18,987 nt of DNA, taken from assembly GCA_041629655.1 (NCBI GenBank), contig JBFKMV010000090.1:1-18987 (forward strand). The letters run 5' to 3'. The stretch is from JBFKMV01 sp041629655. Its GTDB lineage: Bacteria; Acidobacteriota; Polarisedimenticolia; Polarisedimenticolales; Polarisedimenticolaceae. The notes under the pieces were generated by a model, which saw only the letters and a program-made list of their open reading frames with translations, ran no database searches and was not told where the DNA came from. The position numbers and the translations under genes are program-made. How positions within the stretch are numbered: the first letter of the stretch is position 1; the number at the start of each line of letters is the position of its first letter. Positions 5,975 to 14,076 of this stretch are shown piece after piece.

Positions 5975-6574
5975 ATGGACGCCCCACCGGGCCGGATCAC
6001 CGAACTGCTGCACCAGGCCTACCAGGGCCGCGAGGGCGCGCTCGACGAGGTCATGGAGATCGTCTACGACGACCTGCGGCGCGTGGCCGCCAACCACATG
6101 CGCGCGCGCTACGGCGGGAACCTCGCCGGCGTGACGCTCCAGCCCACGGCGCTGGTCAACGAGGCGTTCCTCAGGCTGGTCAAGCAGCGCAAGCAGTACG
6201 ACAGCCGCGGCCACTTCTTCGCCATCGCGACGCGGGTGATGCTGCGCGTGCTGATGGACTACGACCGCAGACGCGGCGCGGTGAAGCGGGGCGGCGACCG
6301 CCTGCGGGTCTCGCTGAGCGGCGTTGCGCGCCGAGTTGGCCAAGAGCCCAGCGCCGAGATCGGCGCCTTCGTCGAGGCGCTGGAGCGGCTGGAGAAGCTC
6401 GACGCGCGCACGGCGGAGGTGGTCAAGCTTCAAATGCTGTGGGGGCTCACCGTGCCGGAAACCGCCGAGGCGATGGATGTCTCGGTCAGCACCGTCGAGC
6501 GCGAGTGGCGGTTCGCCCGTCGCTGGCTCGCGGCCGCGCTGGGCGACGACCGCCCCTCCGCGCCGTCGTCATGA
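5975..6574 (+). CDS. ECF-like RNA polymerase sigma factor, TIGR02999 family
   Basis: This encodes 199 residues, with AGGGGAG just before ATG 5975. Sigma-2 covers about 8-100: ITELLHQAYQGREGALDEVM, YDDLRRVAANHM, LQPTALVNEAFLRL (54-68), FFAIATRVMLRVLMDYDRRR. Sigma-4 covers about 130-190: ALERLEKLDARTAEVVKLQM and a helix-turn-helix LTVPETAEAMDVSVSTVEREW. The motif set is that of the TIGR02999 sigma-70-like family, which is expanded in Acidobacteriota and Planctomycetota and is usually encoded beside a TPR-bearing Ser/Thr kinase rather than an anti-sigma factor. That is exactly the case here: its stop overlaps the kinase start by four bases (ATGA). The kinase is the likely controller of the sigma factor (inference from family context). 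Confidence 0.92.
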   Translation: MDAPPGRITELLHQAYQGREGALDEVMEIVYDDLRRVAANHMRARYGGNLAGVTLQPTALVNEAFLRLVKQRKQYDSRGHFFAIATRVMLRVLMDYDRRRGAVKRGGDRLRVSLSGVARRVGQEPSAEIGAFVEALERLEKLDARTAEVVKLQMLWGLTVPETAEAMDVSVSTVEREWRFARRWLAAALGDDRPSAPSS

Positions 6575-9009
6575 CCCCCGAGCAATTCCAGCGCGTCAAG
6601 ACGCTCGTCCGGCAAGCGCTGGAGCGGGCGCCGGGAGAGCGCGAGGCATTCCTGGACTCGAGCTGCGACGATCGCGAGGTGCGTGCGGAGGTCGAGCTGC
6701 TGCTCCGGCATCGGACCTCCGACGGCGCCGTCGCCAACGTTCTGCGGGTGGCGGGCGAGGCCCTCGGTGCCGCCGCGGGTAGCCGGATCGGACCGTACCG
6801 GCTGAGCCGCCTGCTCGGCGAGGGCGGAATGGGCGAGGTCTGGCTGGCCGAGCAGCAGGAGCCGGTCGAGCGGCGCGTCGCGCTGAAGGTGATCAAGGCC
6901 GGGATGGACACCGGCGAAGTCGTCGCTCGCTTCGAGGCCGAGCGCCAGGCGCTGGCGGTGATGGACCACTCCGCGATCGCCCGCGTGTACGAGGCCGGCG
7001 AGACGCCGCGGGGCCGGCCGTACTTCGTGATGGAGTACGTCTCGGGCCCGCCGATCACCAAGTACTGCGACCGCGAACGCCTCACGATCCCCGAGCGGCT
7101 GGAGCTGTTCGTCCAGGTCTGCGAGGGGGTGCAGCACGCGCACCGCCGGGCGATCCTGCACCGCGATCTCAAGCCGTCGAACGTGCTGGTGGCGACCGAG
7201 GGCGGTCGTCCTGCGCCGAAGATCATCGACTTCGGCCTGGCCAAGGCGACGACCCGGCGGCTGACCGAACGCACGCTGCAGACGCAGCTCGGCCAGGTCC
7301 TCGGCACGCCCGCCTACATGAGCCCCGAGCAGCTCGCGCTCGGCGGCGAGGACGTGGACACGCGGACCGACGTCTACTCGCTGGGCGTGCTGCTGTACGA
7401 GCTGCTCACGGGAGTGCTGCCGTTCGACGCGGGCGAGCTGCGACGGTCGGACTTCGACGAGCTTCGCCGCCGGATCCGCGAGCACGAGCCGCCGCGCCCC
7501 AGCTCCCGCCTGCGCCAGCTGGGCGACGCGGCCCGGGAGATCGCCGGCCGACGCGGGTCCGAGGCGCTGGCCGTGACGCGCACGCTGCGGGGCGAGCTGG
7601 ACTGGATCACGATCAAGGCGCTGGAGAAGGACCGCGAGCGACGCTACGGCTCGGCGGCCGAGCTGGCGCAGGACATCCGGCGCTTCCTGGCGCACCAGCC
7701 GGTGCTGGCGGCGCCGCCCGGCGTGGGCTACCGCGCCCGGAAGTTCGTGCGGCGGAACCGCCTCGCGGTGATCGCGGCCGGCGCCGTGGCGGTCGCCGTG
7801 CTGGCCGGTTTCGCCGGCACGGCCGTCGGCCTGGTCCGGGCGCTGCGCGCGGAGCAGGAGGCGCGGCGCGAGGCGCTCACCGCGAGCGAGGTCACGGAGT
7901 TCATGGTCGGGCTGTTCGGCGTCAAGGGATTCCGCGCGCCGGAGCAGGGCGACCCGACCGCCCGCGAGCTGCTGGAGCGGGGCGCGGAGCGGATCGAATC
8001 GGAGCTTGCCGCGGAGCCGGAGGTCCGCACCCGGCTGATGCACACGATGGGCCGGGCCTACACCGGCCTGGGCCTGCTCGAGGAGGGCGAGCGGTTCTAC
8101 CGCGCCGCACTCGACGAGCGGCGCGCGCGGCTCGGCAACGATCACCCCGAGACGCTGGCCGTGGTGCGCGACCTCGGCTTCTTCCACTGGGCGTTCGGAC
8201 CGCTGGACCGCGCCGAGACGCTGCTCGAGCAGGCCGTCGAGGGCTACGGTCGGTCGGTCGGCGTGGAGCATCCGGAAACGCTCCGGGCGATGAGCGACCT
8301 GGCCAACCTGTACCTCAGGGTGGGACGCATGGTCGAGGCGGAGCAGCTGCACCGGCGGGTCCTGGCGACGCAGCGCCGTGTCCTGGGGGAGGACCATCCG
8401 GACACGCTGGAGTCGGTGCTCTCGTTGGGTGCCGTGTTTCGCGATCTCGGACGTTACGAGGAGGCCGAGCGGATGTGCCGGCTGGCCCTCGAGGGCCAGC
8501 TGCGCGTGCTCGGAGACGAGCACTTCGCCACCACGTCGACCAAGATGAGCCTGGCCCGCGCCCTGCGCGACCTCGGACGGTTGGAGGAGGCCGAGCCGTT
8601 GCTGCAGCAGGCCCTGGACGGCTTCATCCGCGCGTCCGGAGAGCGACAGAAGCCCGCGCTCAAAGCGCGTCTGCACCTCGGCGAGCTGCGGCGCAAGCAG
8701 GGTCGCCCGGCGGAGGCCGAGACGTTGGTCCGGCGGGTGGTCGAGCACTGGCGCTCGGACCTGGGCACCGACCACCCCGACACGCTGCATGCCGAGTACT
8801 ACCTGGGCCTGGCCCTCGGGGACCTCGGGCGTCACGACGAGGCCGAACCTTTGCTTCGCTCGGCGTTCGAGGGACGGCGCGCGGTGATCGGCCCCGGCCA
8901 TCCCGGGACCGTGCGAGCGCGGGACAGCCTGGCCGCGCTGTACGCGGCGATGCGGATGCCCGAGCGGGCGGCCGACGTGCTCGGGGACGGACCGACCCCG
9001 GCGCGGTAG
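6571..9009 (+). CDS. Transmembrane Ser/Thr protein kinase (PknB-like) with C-terminal TPR repeats
   Basis: This encodes 812 residues; ATG 6571 overlaps the sigma factor stop (ATGA) and lacks its own ribosome site, so translation is coupled. Residues 1-66 are a helical extension (QFQRVKTLVRQAL...) found before this class of kinase. The catalytic domain (about 72-350) has the Gly loop GEGGMGEV at 83-90, VALK lysine K106, HRDLKPSN at 197-204, DFG at 220-222 and GTPAYMSPEQ: an active RD kinase by motif. A TM segment follows at about 398-423. The outer region (about 485-810) has at least six TPR/kinesin-light-chain-like repeats with the recurring (E/N/T)DHP(E/D)TL motif. The topology is cytoplasmic kinase, membrane, extracytoplasmic TPR sensor or scaffold. 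It probably phosphorylates the adjacent sigma factor or its targets (inference). Confidence 0.93.
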   Translation: MTPEQFQRVKTLVRQALERAPGEREAFLDSSCDDREVRAEVELLLRHRTSDGAVANVLRVAGEALGAAAGSRIGPYRLSRLLGEGGMGEVWLAEQQEPVERRVALKVIKAGMDTGEVVARFEAERQALAVMDHSAIARVYEAGETPRGRPYFVMEYVSGPPITKYCDRERLTIPERLELFVQVCEGVQHAHRRAILHRDLKPSNVLVATEGGRPAPKIIDFGLAKATTRRLTERTLQTQLGQVLGTPAYMSPEQLALGGEDVDTRTDVYSLGVLLYELLTGVLPFDAGELRRSDFDELRRRIREHEPPRPSSRLRQLGDAAREIAGRRGSEALAVTRTLRGELDWITIKALEKDRERRYGSAAELAQDIRRFLAHQPVLAAPPGVGYRARKFVRRNRLAVIAAGAVAVAVLAGFAGTAVGLVRALRAEQEARREALTASEVTEFMVGLFGVKGFRAPEQGDPTARELLERGAERIESELAAEPEVRTRLMHTMGRAYTGLGLLEEGERFYRAALDERRARLGNDHPETLAVVRDLGFFHWAFGPLDRAETLLEQAVEGYGRSVGVEHPETLRAMSDLANLYLRVGRMVEAEQLHRRVLATQRRVLGEDHPDTLESVLSLGAVFRDLGRYEEAERMCRLALEGQLRVLGDEHFATTSTKMSLARALRDLGRLEEAEPLLQQALDGFIRASGERQKPALKARLHLGELRRKQGRPAEAETLVRRVVEHWRSDLGTDHPDTLHAEYYLGLALGDLGRHDEAEPLLRSAFEGRRAVIGPGHPGTVRARDSLAALYAAMRMPERAADVLGDGPTPAR

Positions 9010-9120
9010 CGCGGCGCACCTTGCTGCCTCACCCGACAAGTGGACCCGGTCGATGGGCATTGGGCGGTTTCACCGCTGCTATCTTGGTTTCAAACCGTCC
9101 CACCGGGAGAGGGAGCATCC

Positions 9121-9663
9121 GTGTCCACCCTCCGGCGATTCGCGACGCTCGTGCTTTGCATCGCGCTGCTGTCCGTCCCCGCCCGCGCCGGCATCAGCCA
9201 GGGCAAGGGCGAGATCGGATTCGACGTCGGGGCAACCGACTACGATCCGAACGTCTCCATCTCGGACAGCCATGGCTGGCTGTTCCACGTCCGTGGTGGG
9301 TGGCACTTCACGGAGCGACTCCAGCTCGAAGGCCAGTTCGGCATCTCGGTCCTCGAGGAAGGTGCACTGAATCAGGAGTTGAGCGTGTTCTTCGTGAACG
9401 GCCTGCTCAACCTTCGTCCCGAGGCCGACGTCCGGCCTTACTTGCTCGTCGGGTTGGGACGAGCGACGCTCGACCTGACCGGCGGCTTCAACGACGAGGC
9501 CCGGGCTTTCCAGGTGGCGGTGGGCGGCCGGTTGTTCACGGACAAGTGGAAGACGTCGGCGCTCCGCGTGGAGTTCTCCAGGCTGCGGGAGAAGACCTTC
9601 AACGAGACCTCGACCCACCACAGCGTCGCGGTCGGGCTGACCTGGCGGGTCGGGCCCGGCTAG
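9121..9663 (+). CDS. Outer-membrane beta-barrel protein (OmpW/OmpA-barrel-like)
   Basis: This encodes 180 residues. GTG 9121 was chosen because GGGAGAGGGAG precedes it and the signal peptide begins there (residues 1-23, ending SVPARA). Mature sequence: alternating amphipathic strands with aromatic girdles (GEIGFDVGATDY, WLFHVRGGWHF, LQLEGQFGISVL, VFFVNGLLNLR, VRPYLLVGLGRATLDL, FQVAVGGRLF, LRVEFSRLRE, SVAVGLTWRV), about eight strands, as in the beta-barrel domain PF13505. It ends in GLTWRVGPG rather than an exact terminal aromatic. Its TAG stop overlaps the stop of the convergent toxin gene (CTAG, 9660-9663). It is probably monocistronic; a GGTTT-C-AAACC palindrome (9086-9096) lies in its leader. 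Its role is structural or small-solute related; the ligand is unknown. Confidence 0.8.
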   Translation: MSTLRRFATLVLCIALLSVPARAGISQGKGEIGFDVGATDYDPNVSISDSHGWLFHVRGGWHFTERLQLEGQFGISVLEEGALNQELSVFFVNGLLNLRPEADVRPYLLVGLGRATLDLTGGFNDEARAFQVAVGGRLFTDKWKTSALRVEFSRLREKTFNETSTHHSVAVGLTWRVGPG

Positions 9664-10067
9664 CGCGCCGGCCAGAGTCTGAAACCGGCCGTGCGGAAGT
9701 GCCGGTCGAAGCTGAACGCCCGGTCCGCCCCGCGGGTCCGCATGGTCACGAACGAGATGCAGTCGGTGAAGCTCACCGGCTGATCCGCGAACTTCTCCAG
9801 CAGCTCCAGCGCGGCAAGCTCGTCCTCGGCGCCGGGGCGCACGATCGTCAACCTGTCGGAGGTCAGCATCGCCCGGGCGCGCTCCGCGGCGAACGCCGCA
9901 CCGGCACGCCGCGCCAGCAGCGTGACGGTCTCGTCGATCACGAAGCTCGTCGTCAAGCAGCGCCGGCCGCTTCGCGCGAGCCGGGTCCAGCCGTCGACCG
10001 CGGCCGCGTGGTGCTGGTCGCGCGCCAGGTGCCGCGCGACGAGCGGGCCGGTATCGACAAAGATCAT
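9660..10067 (-). CDS. PIN-domain ribonuclease toxin (VapC-like)
   Basis: This encodes 135 residues. ATG 10067 overlaps the antitoxin stop (ATGA), and a GAAG site precedes it. A full PIN domain is visible: MIFVDTGPLVARHL at the N-terminus, SFVIDETVTLLARR at 41-54, FTDCISFVTMR at 100-110 and AFSFDRHF at 117-124. The acidic residues D5, E46, D102 and D121 match the metal-binding set, so the nuclease should be active. It belongs to a different VapC subgroup from the toxin at 4124-4540 (VDTGPL versus YLETSAL), so this is a separate acquisition and not a recent duplication. The last codon shares bases with the stop of the outer-membrane gene on the other strand. Confidence 0.9.
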   Translation of the reverse strand: MIFVDTGPLVARHLARDQHHAAAVDGWTRLARSGRRCLTTSFVIDETVTLLARRAGAAFAAERARAMLTSDRLTIVRPGAEDELAALELLEKFADQPVSFTDCISFVTMRTRGADRAFSFDRHFRTAGFRLWPAR

Positions 10068-10309
10068 CGGCGCTTCGCCGGCCCGTAGAGCAGGTCGTCG
10101 TGCCGCTCGGAGGTGTCGGCCGGGAGCGGCCCGTCGTAGACGGCGCGGTCGGCCATCAGCGGGTCCTCGGCGGCGTCGCGATCGCCGCGGCGCAGCAAGG
10201 ACTGCAGCGCTTCGCGGATCAGCTCCCCGAGGGAAACACCCCGGGCGCGGGCCTCGCGCGCGGCGCGCTGCTTGAGGTCTCGGGGAAGCATGATCGTCGT
10301 TCTCTGCAT
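10064..10309 (-). CDS. Ribbon-helix-helix antitoxin of the PIN toxin
   Basis: This encodes 81 residues. ATG 10309 opens MQRTTIMLPRDLKQRAAREAR, followed by GVSLGELIREALQSLLRR: the beta strand and two helices of the CopG/Arc-type ribbon-helix-helix fold. The rest is a flexible acidic-to-basic tail (GPLPADTSERHDDLLYG) that would block the toxin active site. GAGG lies seven bases upstream. An in-frame ATG at 10330 falls within the predicted -10 element and is unlikely to be used. The stop overlaps the toxin start. As in other such pairs, the antitoxin-toxin complex should bind and repress its own promoter. Confidence 0.88.
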   Translation of the reverse strand: MQRTTIMLPRDLKQRAAREARARGVSLGELIREALQSLLRRGDRDAAEDPLMADRAVYDGPLPADTSERHDDLLYGPAKRR

Positions 10310-10328
10310 CGAGGGACCTCGCGTATGC

Positions 10329-10334
10329 ATAATA
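10329..10334 (-). promoter_or_regulatory. Possible -10 element of the RHH/PIN operon
   Basis: TATTAT on the minus strand (10334-10329) is a five-of-six -10 match in an AT-rich pocket (10321-10350) that contains overlapping palindromic words (GTATGCAT, CATATG), and CGAGG-TC-CCTCG (10310-10321) follows it. These repeats would suit an RHH antitoxin operator. No good -35 is visible 17 bases upstream. Confidence 0.4.
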
Positions 10335-10400
10335 CATCCGCCATATGCCTTCCGCCACCCCGGCACTCCGGCCGACAGTACGGGGGAAAACGTATGGAAG

Positions 10401-10465
10401 TATTGAAGATTTGAGCTTTTTTTGGCCGCCGCGACCTTGACCTGCGAGTAATTCGCGCGGACAAT
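10401..10465 (+). promoter_or_regulatory. Sigma-70 promoter with AT-rich upstream region for the three-gene exported operon
   Basis: TTGACC (10437-10442) and GACAAT (10460-10465) are separated by 17 bases: five and four of six consensus matches. Just upstream lies an AT-rich stretch with seven consecutive T (10401-10423), unusual in this GC-rich DNA and placed where an UP element would contact the polymerase alpha subunits. The transcript would have a leader of about 75 bases before ATG 10548. Confidence 0.6.
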
Positions 10466-10547
10466 CGCGACATCAAGACACCGGGCGCGCTCTCGCCCCC
10501 CTCGCAACCCGTCGCTCCGTCAAGGACCACGACACGGGAGGTCATCG

Positions 10548-13500
10548 ATGAGGAAAGCCGGGATCCTCTTGTTCGCGACGATGCTCGCGGCCCTGACGTT
10601 CGTTTCCACGGCGGCTCGCAAGCCGAACCCGAAATGGCAGCCGGTCGGGCAGCCGCTGGCCCCGGTCGCGGCGCCGCACCAGTGGCAGCTCCGGCAACCG
10701 CTCCGCGCGCCGAGCATGGCGTTCGACCCCGACGCTCCGGTGGTCAACGTGGCCGCCGAGGCCAACCTCACCGGGGAGACGGACGGCGATCTCGACCCGA
10801 CGATCGACGTCCAGATCACCCAGGAGATCATCGACAAGGCCGCCGAGCTGGGCACGCCGCTGGCGATGTACGAGTTCGTGCGCGACGAGATCGCGTTCCA
10901 GCCGTACTACGGCTCGCTCAAGGGCTCGGTGCACACGCTGCGCTCCGGCGCGGGCAACGATTACGACCAGGCCAGCCTGCTGATCGCGTTGTTGCGCTCG
11001 GCGGGTTTCGCGGCGCGCTACGCCGAGGGTCAGGTCGAGATGCCCGTCGACCGCGTCCTGAGCTGGCTCGCGGTGGACGACGGCGACGTGGCCTCGAGCA
11101 TCCTGCACACCAACGGGATGGAGGGTATCTCGGTGCTCGGCCTCCCCGGCGGCACCGACTGCTGCGTGGACAACGGCACGCCGGGCTGCGACGACCCGAC
11201 GATCGAGGCCTGCGTCTGCGCGCAGGATTCCTACTGCTGCGACACGGCCTGGGACCAGACCTGCGCCGACGAGGTGGTCAGCTTCGGTTGCGGCACCTGC
11301 GAGAACACCATCGTCGCCGTCCGGGCTCAGCGGGTGTGGGTCGAGGCGCGCGTGCCGCGCGGCTTCGGTGGCCCGCAGTGGGTGCCGCTGGATCCCGCGT
11401 TCCACCAGAGCCAGCTCCAGCCCGGCATCGACATCCCCGCCGAGATGGGGCTCGATGCGCAGGCCTTCATCGACGACTACTGGGACCCGTCCGATCCGGG
11501 CGTGACGCTGCCCCGGGCGGAGCTGCCCGTCGAGGTGCTGGAGCAGCAGATCCAGGACTACCTGGATGCCAATTACCCCGGTCTCGCGGTCGACGACGTG
11601 GCGCGCACCAGCCAGGCGCTCTCCGAGCCGCTCGGCCTGCTGCCCAACTCGATGCCCTACATCGCGCGGTCCCGCGACGGCTCGTTCTCGGAGATCCCGG
11701 CGGCCCGGCGCTACCAGGTCCGCTTCCATCTCTACAACGGGGCGACCACGCTGATCGATCACACGGTCAATCTTCCGGAGGTCGCCGGCCGGCGCGTCAC
11801 GATCTCTTACGAGGGCGCGACGCAGACCGACCGTGACACGATCACGGCCAACAACGGCCTGCTCTACACGCCGCCGAACCTGATCGACATCCGGCCGCTG
11901 CTGAAGATCGGCGGGCAGACCGCCGCCACGGGAGCGGTCGCGATCGGCGCCGGGCGGACCCACAACAGCGACATGCACTTCCTGGCCCCGGCGAACGGCC
12001 TGGGCCTGCCGCAGAACGTGGTCCCGGCGATCTTCAACACGATCGTGGCCGGCGAGCTGCAGGCGATCGGCCTCGCGGTCCACGGCACCGAGAGCCCGCT
12101 GGCCGCGCCGATCGACCCGGCCGACACCGAGGGTTACATCCCGCAGCAGCGGTATGCCGACGCGACCGACTACCTCGAGCGCGTCTACGCCTCCGAGGTG
12201 CGGCTGGGCGAGCTGATGCACGCCGCGGTGTCGTTCGACGTGCAGGACGCGATCGTCAAGGACGACATCCTCGTCACCACCGACGGCGGGGGCAACCCGA
12301 TCGACTGGGAGTGGCGCGGGTTGACCGTCGATGCCGACCGCTCGGTGATCGGCGTGTGGAAGGTCGACGAGTACCAGACCGGCTGCGGCGGCGAGGGCAC
12401 GGACCTGCTGGTGATCGGCGGGGCCGAGGGCTCGGCGTTCGAGAACGTGATCTGGGAGGACAACTACGCCCAGGAAGCGGTCTCGACGATGAAGATCCTG
12501 CAGCTCGCCGTGGACCAGGGGCTGACGGTGTACAAGCGCTGGAACACGTTGCCGCTGCCGGCCAACAGCCTGCCCGCCTCGGTGCGCACGGCGCTCGAGA
12601 ACGCGATCAGCATGGGTCACGAGGTGACGTTCCCCGAGGCCCAGATCACCTACTTCAGCTGGACCGGGACCGGCTACATCGACATGGATCCGTGCAACGG
12701 AGCGGCCGGCTACATCATCTCGGGCGGGCAGAACGGCGGCTCGACCGTCGACGTGTGGTTCGACATCCTGTGGGCCGATCCGACCCGCGAGGTCGACTAC
12801 GTCGAGGGCAAGGTCGACTCGCCGGCCAACGACTCGCCCGACCCGGGGGCGATCTTCTGCCAGGGCGACACGACGCGGCTGCGCTTCGAATACCAGCTGC
12901 GGATCCACTACAAGGACGGCAGCACGGGGCCGTGGACCAGCCGCAGCCACACCAGCAAGTCGCCGAGCCAGCTCGCACCCGCCCACTACGTGGTGACGGT
13001 CGGCGATGCCGGGCCGCAGCACCAGCGGCAGCTCACGATCTACAAGGTGGTGCGCGAGCACCCGACGGGCGACCCGACCTCGTCGCCCGCGCCGGCGACC
13101 TCCGAGTTCACGTTCTCGGCCGGCGGCATGCTGTCGGTGCAGTGCAAGGCCAAGCTGATCCCGGCCGATGCCGGCGTGCAGGCCGTGGTCGAGGACCTGG
13201 TCAAGTGGACGATCACCGACATCGCCGGCTCGACGCTGACCTGGACCGTGCCGTGGCCGGGCGATCCCAAGGCCGGCAAGGGCTTCGACACCACGGCCGA
13301 GTTCAACGGCCTACCGCCGACCAACGCCGCGTTCGGCGGCAAGACGGTCACGATGACCGTGGACAATCCGCCCACGATGACCGACACGACCCAGATCGAG
13401 GTGTTCTTCCGCAAGTTCGACAACAACCCGCCGAACTGGTTCACCTACTGGAAACAGGCTTTGGCCGCGCTCACCGGCTCGACCGTCGACTACCGGAGCA

Positions 13501-14066
13501 TCGCCGGCATCAACGGCCGCACGCCGGCGATGCGGCTGTGGTCGCCGGCGATGACCTACTCCAAGACCGAGATGTGGATCTCCGATCCCTCGGCCGAGTT
13601 CAACACGTCGCCGTACAACCCGGGCCGTCGCTACGGCATCGACGGGATGGCGGACACGATCCTGCACGAGGACGGCCACATCGTGCAGATCGGAATCGCC
13701 GACGCGCTGGTGGACACGGGCAACGGCATCTGGGAGAAGGGCTGGTCCTGGAACACCGGGTTCCCCAGCCCGGCCTACAACCACTACACGGCCGGCCCCG
13801 ACGGCCAGCCCGGCGACGCGGGCGTCGATGACGACGGCGACGGGGATACGGACGAGACCGACGACAACTCCGAGTACGGCTTCGGCGACGACGTCGATCT
13901 CGACACCGACCACGACAACGTGCCTAACGACCGCGAGGGCGAGGACCCGCCGTGGGTCGAGCCGTACTGCCGGGCGCTGGAGGTGACGACCGACAACGAT
14001 CACGCCGCGAAGGACTGGGGCGACCCCGGCAAGCAACACAAGACCAACAACAAGCACAACGACTGA
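10548..14066 (+). CDS. Large exported protein: degenerate transglutaminase-like domain with Cys-rich insert, HExxH motif and acidic tail
   Basis: This encodes 1172 residues; GGGAGG precedes ATG 10548. Residues 1-23 form a signal peptide. Residues 100-300 resemble a transglutaminase-like domain (TPLAMYEFVRDEIAFQPYYG, GNDYDQASLLIALLRSAGFAARY, QRVWVEARV, GPQWVPLDPAF). The catalytic Cys position appears to be Tyr139 and the His position Arg262; Asp282 remains. The domain is therefore probably a non-catalytic fold. Between its two halves sits a ten-cysteine module (205-251; CC...GC...CVC...YCC...WDQTC...CGTC). The middle (300-1000) is mostly beta-like, with no family I can name. HEDGH (1040-1044) matches the zinc-protease motif HExxH. 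A DxDGDGD/DTDHDN acidic tail (about 1085-1130) looks calcium-binding. It is the first gene of a three-gene unit of exported proteins. Confidence 0.75.
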   Translation: MRKAGILLFATMLAALTFVSTAARKPNPKWQPVGQPLAPVAAPHQWQLRQPLRAPSMAFDPDAPVVNVAAEANLTGETDGDLDPTIDVQITQEIIDKAAELGTPLAMYEFVRDEIAFQPYYGSLKGSVHTLRSGAGNDYDQASLLIALLRSAGFAARYAEGQVEMPVDRVLSWLAVDDGDVASSILHTNGMEGISVLGLPGGTDCCVDNGTPGCDDPTIEACVCAQDSYCCDTAWDQTCADEVVSFGCGTCENTIVAVRAQRVWVEARVPRGFGGPQWVPLDPAFHQSQLQPGIDIPAEMGLDAQAFIDDYWDPSDPGVTLPRAELPVEVLEQQIQDYLDANYPGLAVDDVARTSQALSEPLGLLPNSMPYIARSRDGSFSEIPAARRYQVRFHLYNGATTLIDHTVNLPEVAGRRVTISYEGATQTDRDTITANNGLLYTPPNLIDIRPLLKIGGQTAATGAVAIGAGRTHNSDMHFLAPANGLGLPQNVVPAIFNTIVAGELQAIGLAVHGTESPLAAPIDPADTEGYIPQQRYADATDYLERVYASEVRLGELMHAAVSFDVQDAIVKDDILVTTDGGGNPIDWEWRGLTVDADRSVIGVWKVDEYQTGCGGEGTDLLVIGGAEGSAFENVIWEDNYAQEAVSTMKILQLAVDQGLTVYKRWNTLPLPANSLPASVRTALENAISMGHEVTFPEAQITYFSWTGTGYIDMDPCNGAAGYIISGGQNGGSTVDVWFDILWADPTREVDYVEGKVDSPANDSPDPGAIFCQGDTTRLRFEYQLRIHYKDGSTGPWTSRSHTSKSPSQLAPAHYVVTVGDAGPQHQRQLTIYKVVREHPTGDPTSSPAPATSEFTFSAGGMLSVQCKAKLIPADAGVQAVVEDLVKWTITDIAGSTLTWTVPWPGDPKAGKGFDTTAEFNGLPPTNAAFGGKTVTMTVDNPPTMTDTTQIEVFFRKFDNNPPNWFTYWKQALAALTGSTVDYRSIAGINGRTPAMRLWSPAMTYSKTEMWISDPSAEFNTSPYNPGRRYGIDGMADTILHEDGHIVQIGIADALVDTGNGIWEKGWSWNTGFPSPAYNHYTAGPDGQPGDAGVDDDGDGDTDETDDNSEYGFGDDVDLDTDHDNVPNDREGEDPPWVEPYCRALEVTTDNDHAAKDWGDPGKQHKTNNKHND

Positions 14067-14076
14067 GGAATCACCC

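Noticed and set aside
5578..6570. Upstream extension of the kinase frame by 331 codons
   Set aside because: It covers the small minus-strand gene and the sigma factor gene in another frame; the homology-supported start is ATG 6571 overlapping the sigma stop.
6430..9060. Long open frame (876 codons) on the minus strand opposite the kinase gene
   Set aside because: It is a shadow of the high GC content: composition is rich in Arg, Gln, His and Leu, with no signal peptide, domain or ribosome site, while the plus strand carries intact kinase motifs.
10417..10423. Run of seven T as an intrinsic terminator
   Set aside because: No hairpin precedes it and no plus-strand gene ends upstream; it fits better as part of an AT-rich upstream promoter region.
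10542..13061. 839-codon open frame antisense to the large exported protein
   Set aside because: Low-complexity Arg/Val/Asp/Gly repeats from codon-position bias; the plus-strand frame has a signal peptide, ribosome site and recognisable domains.
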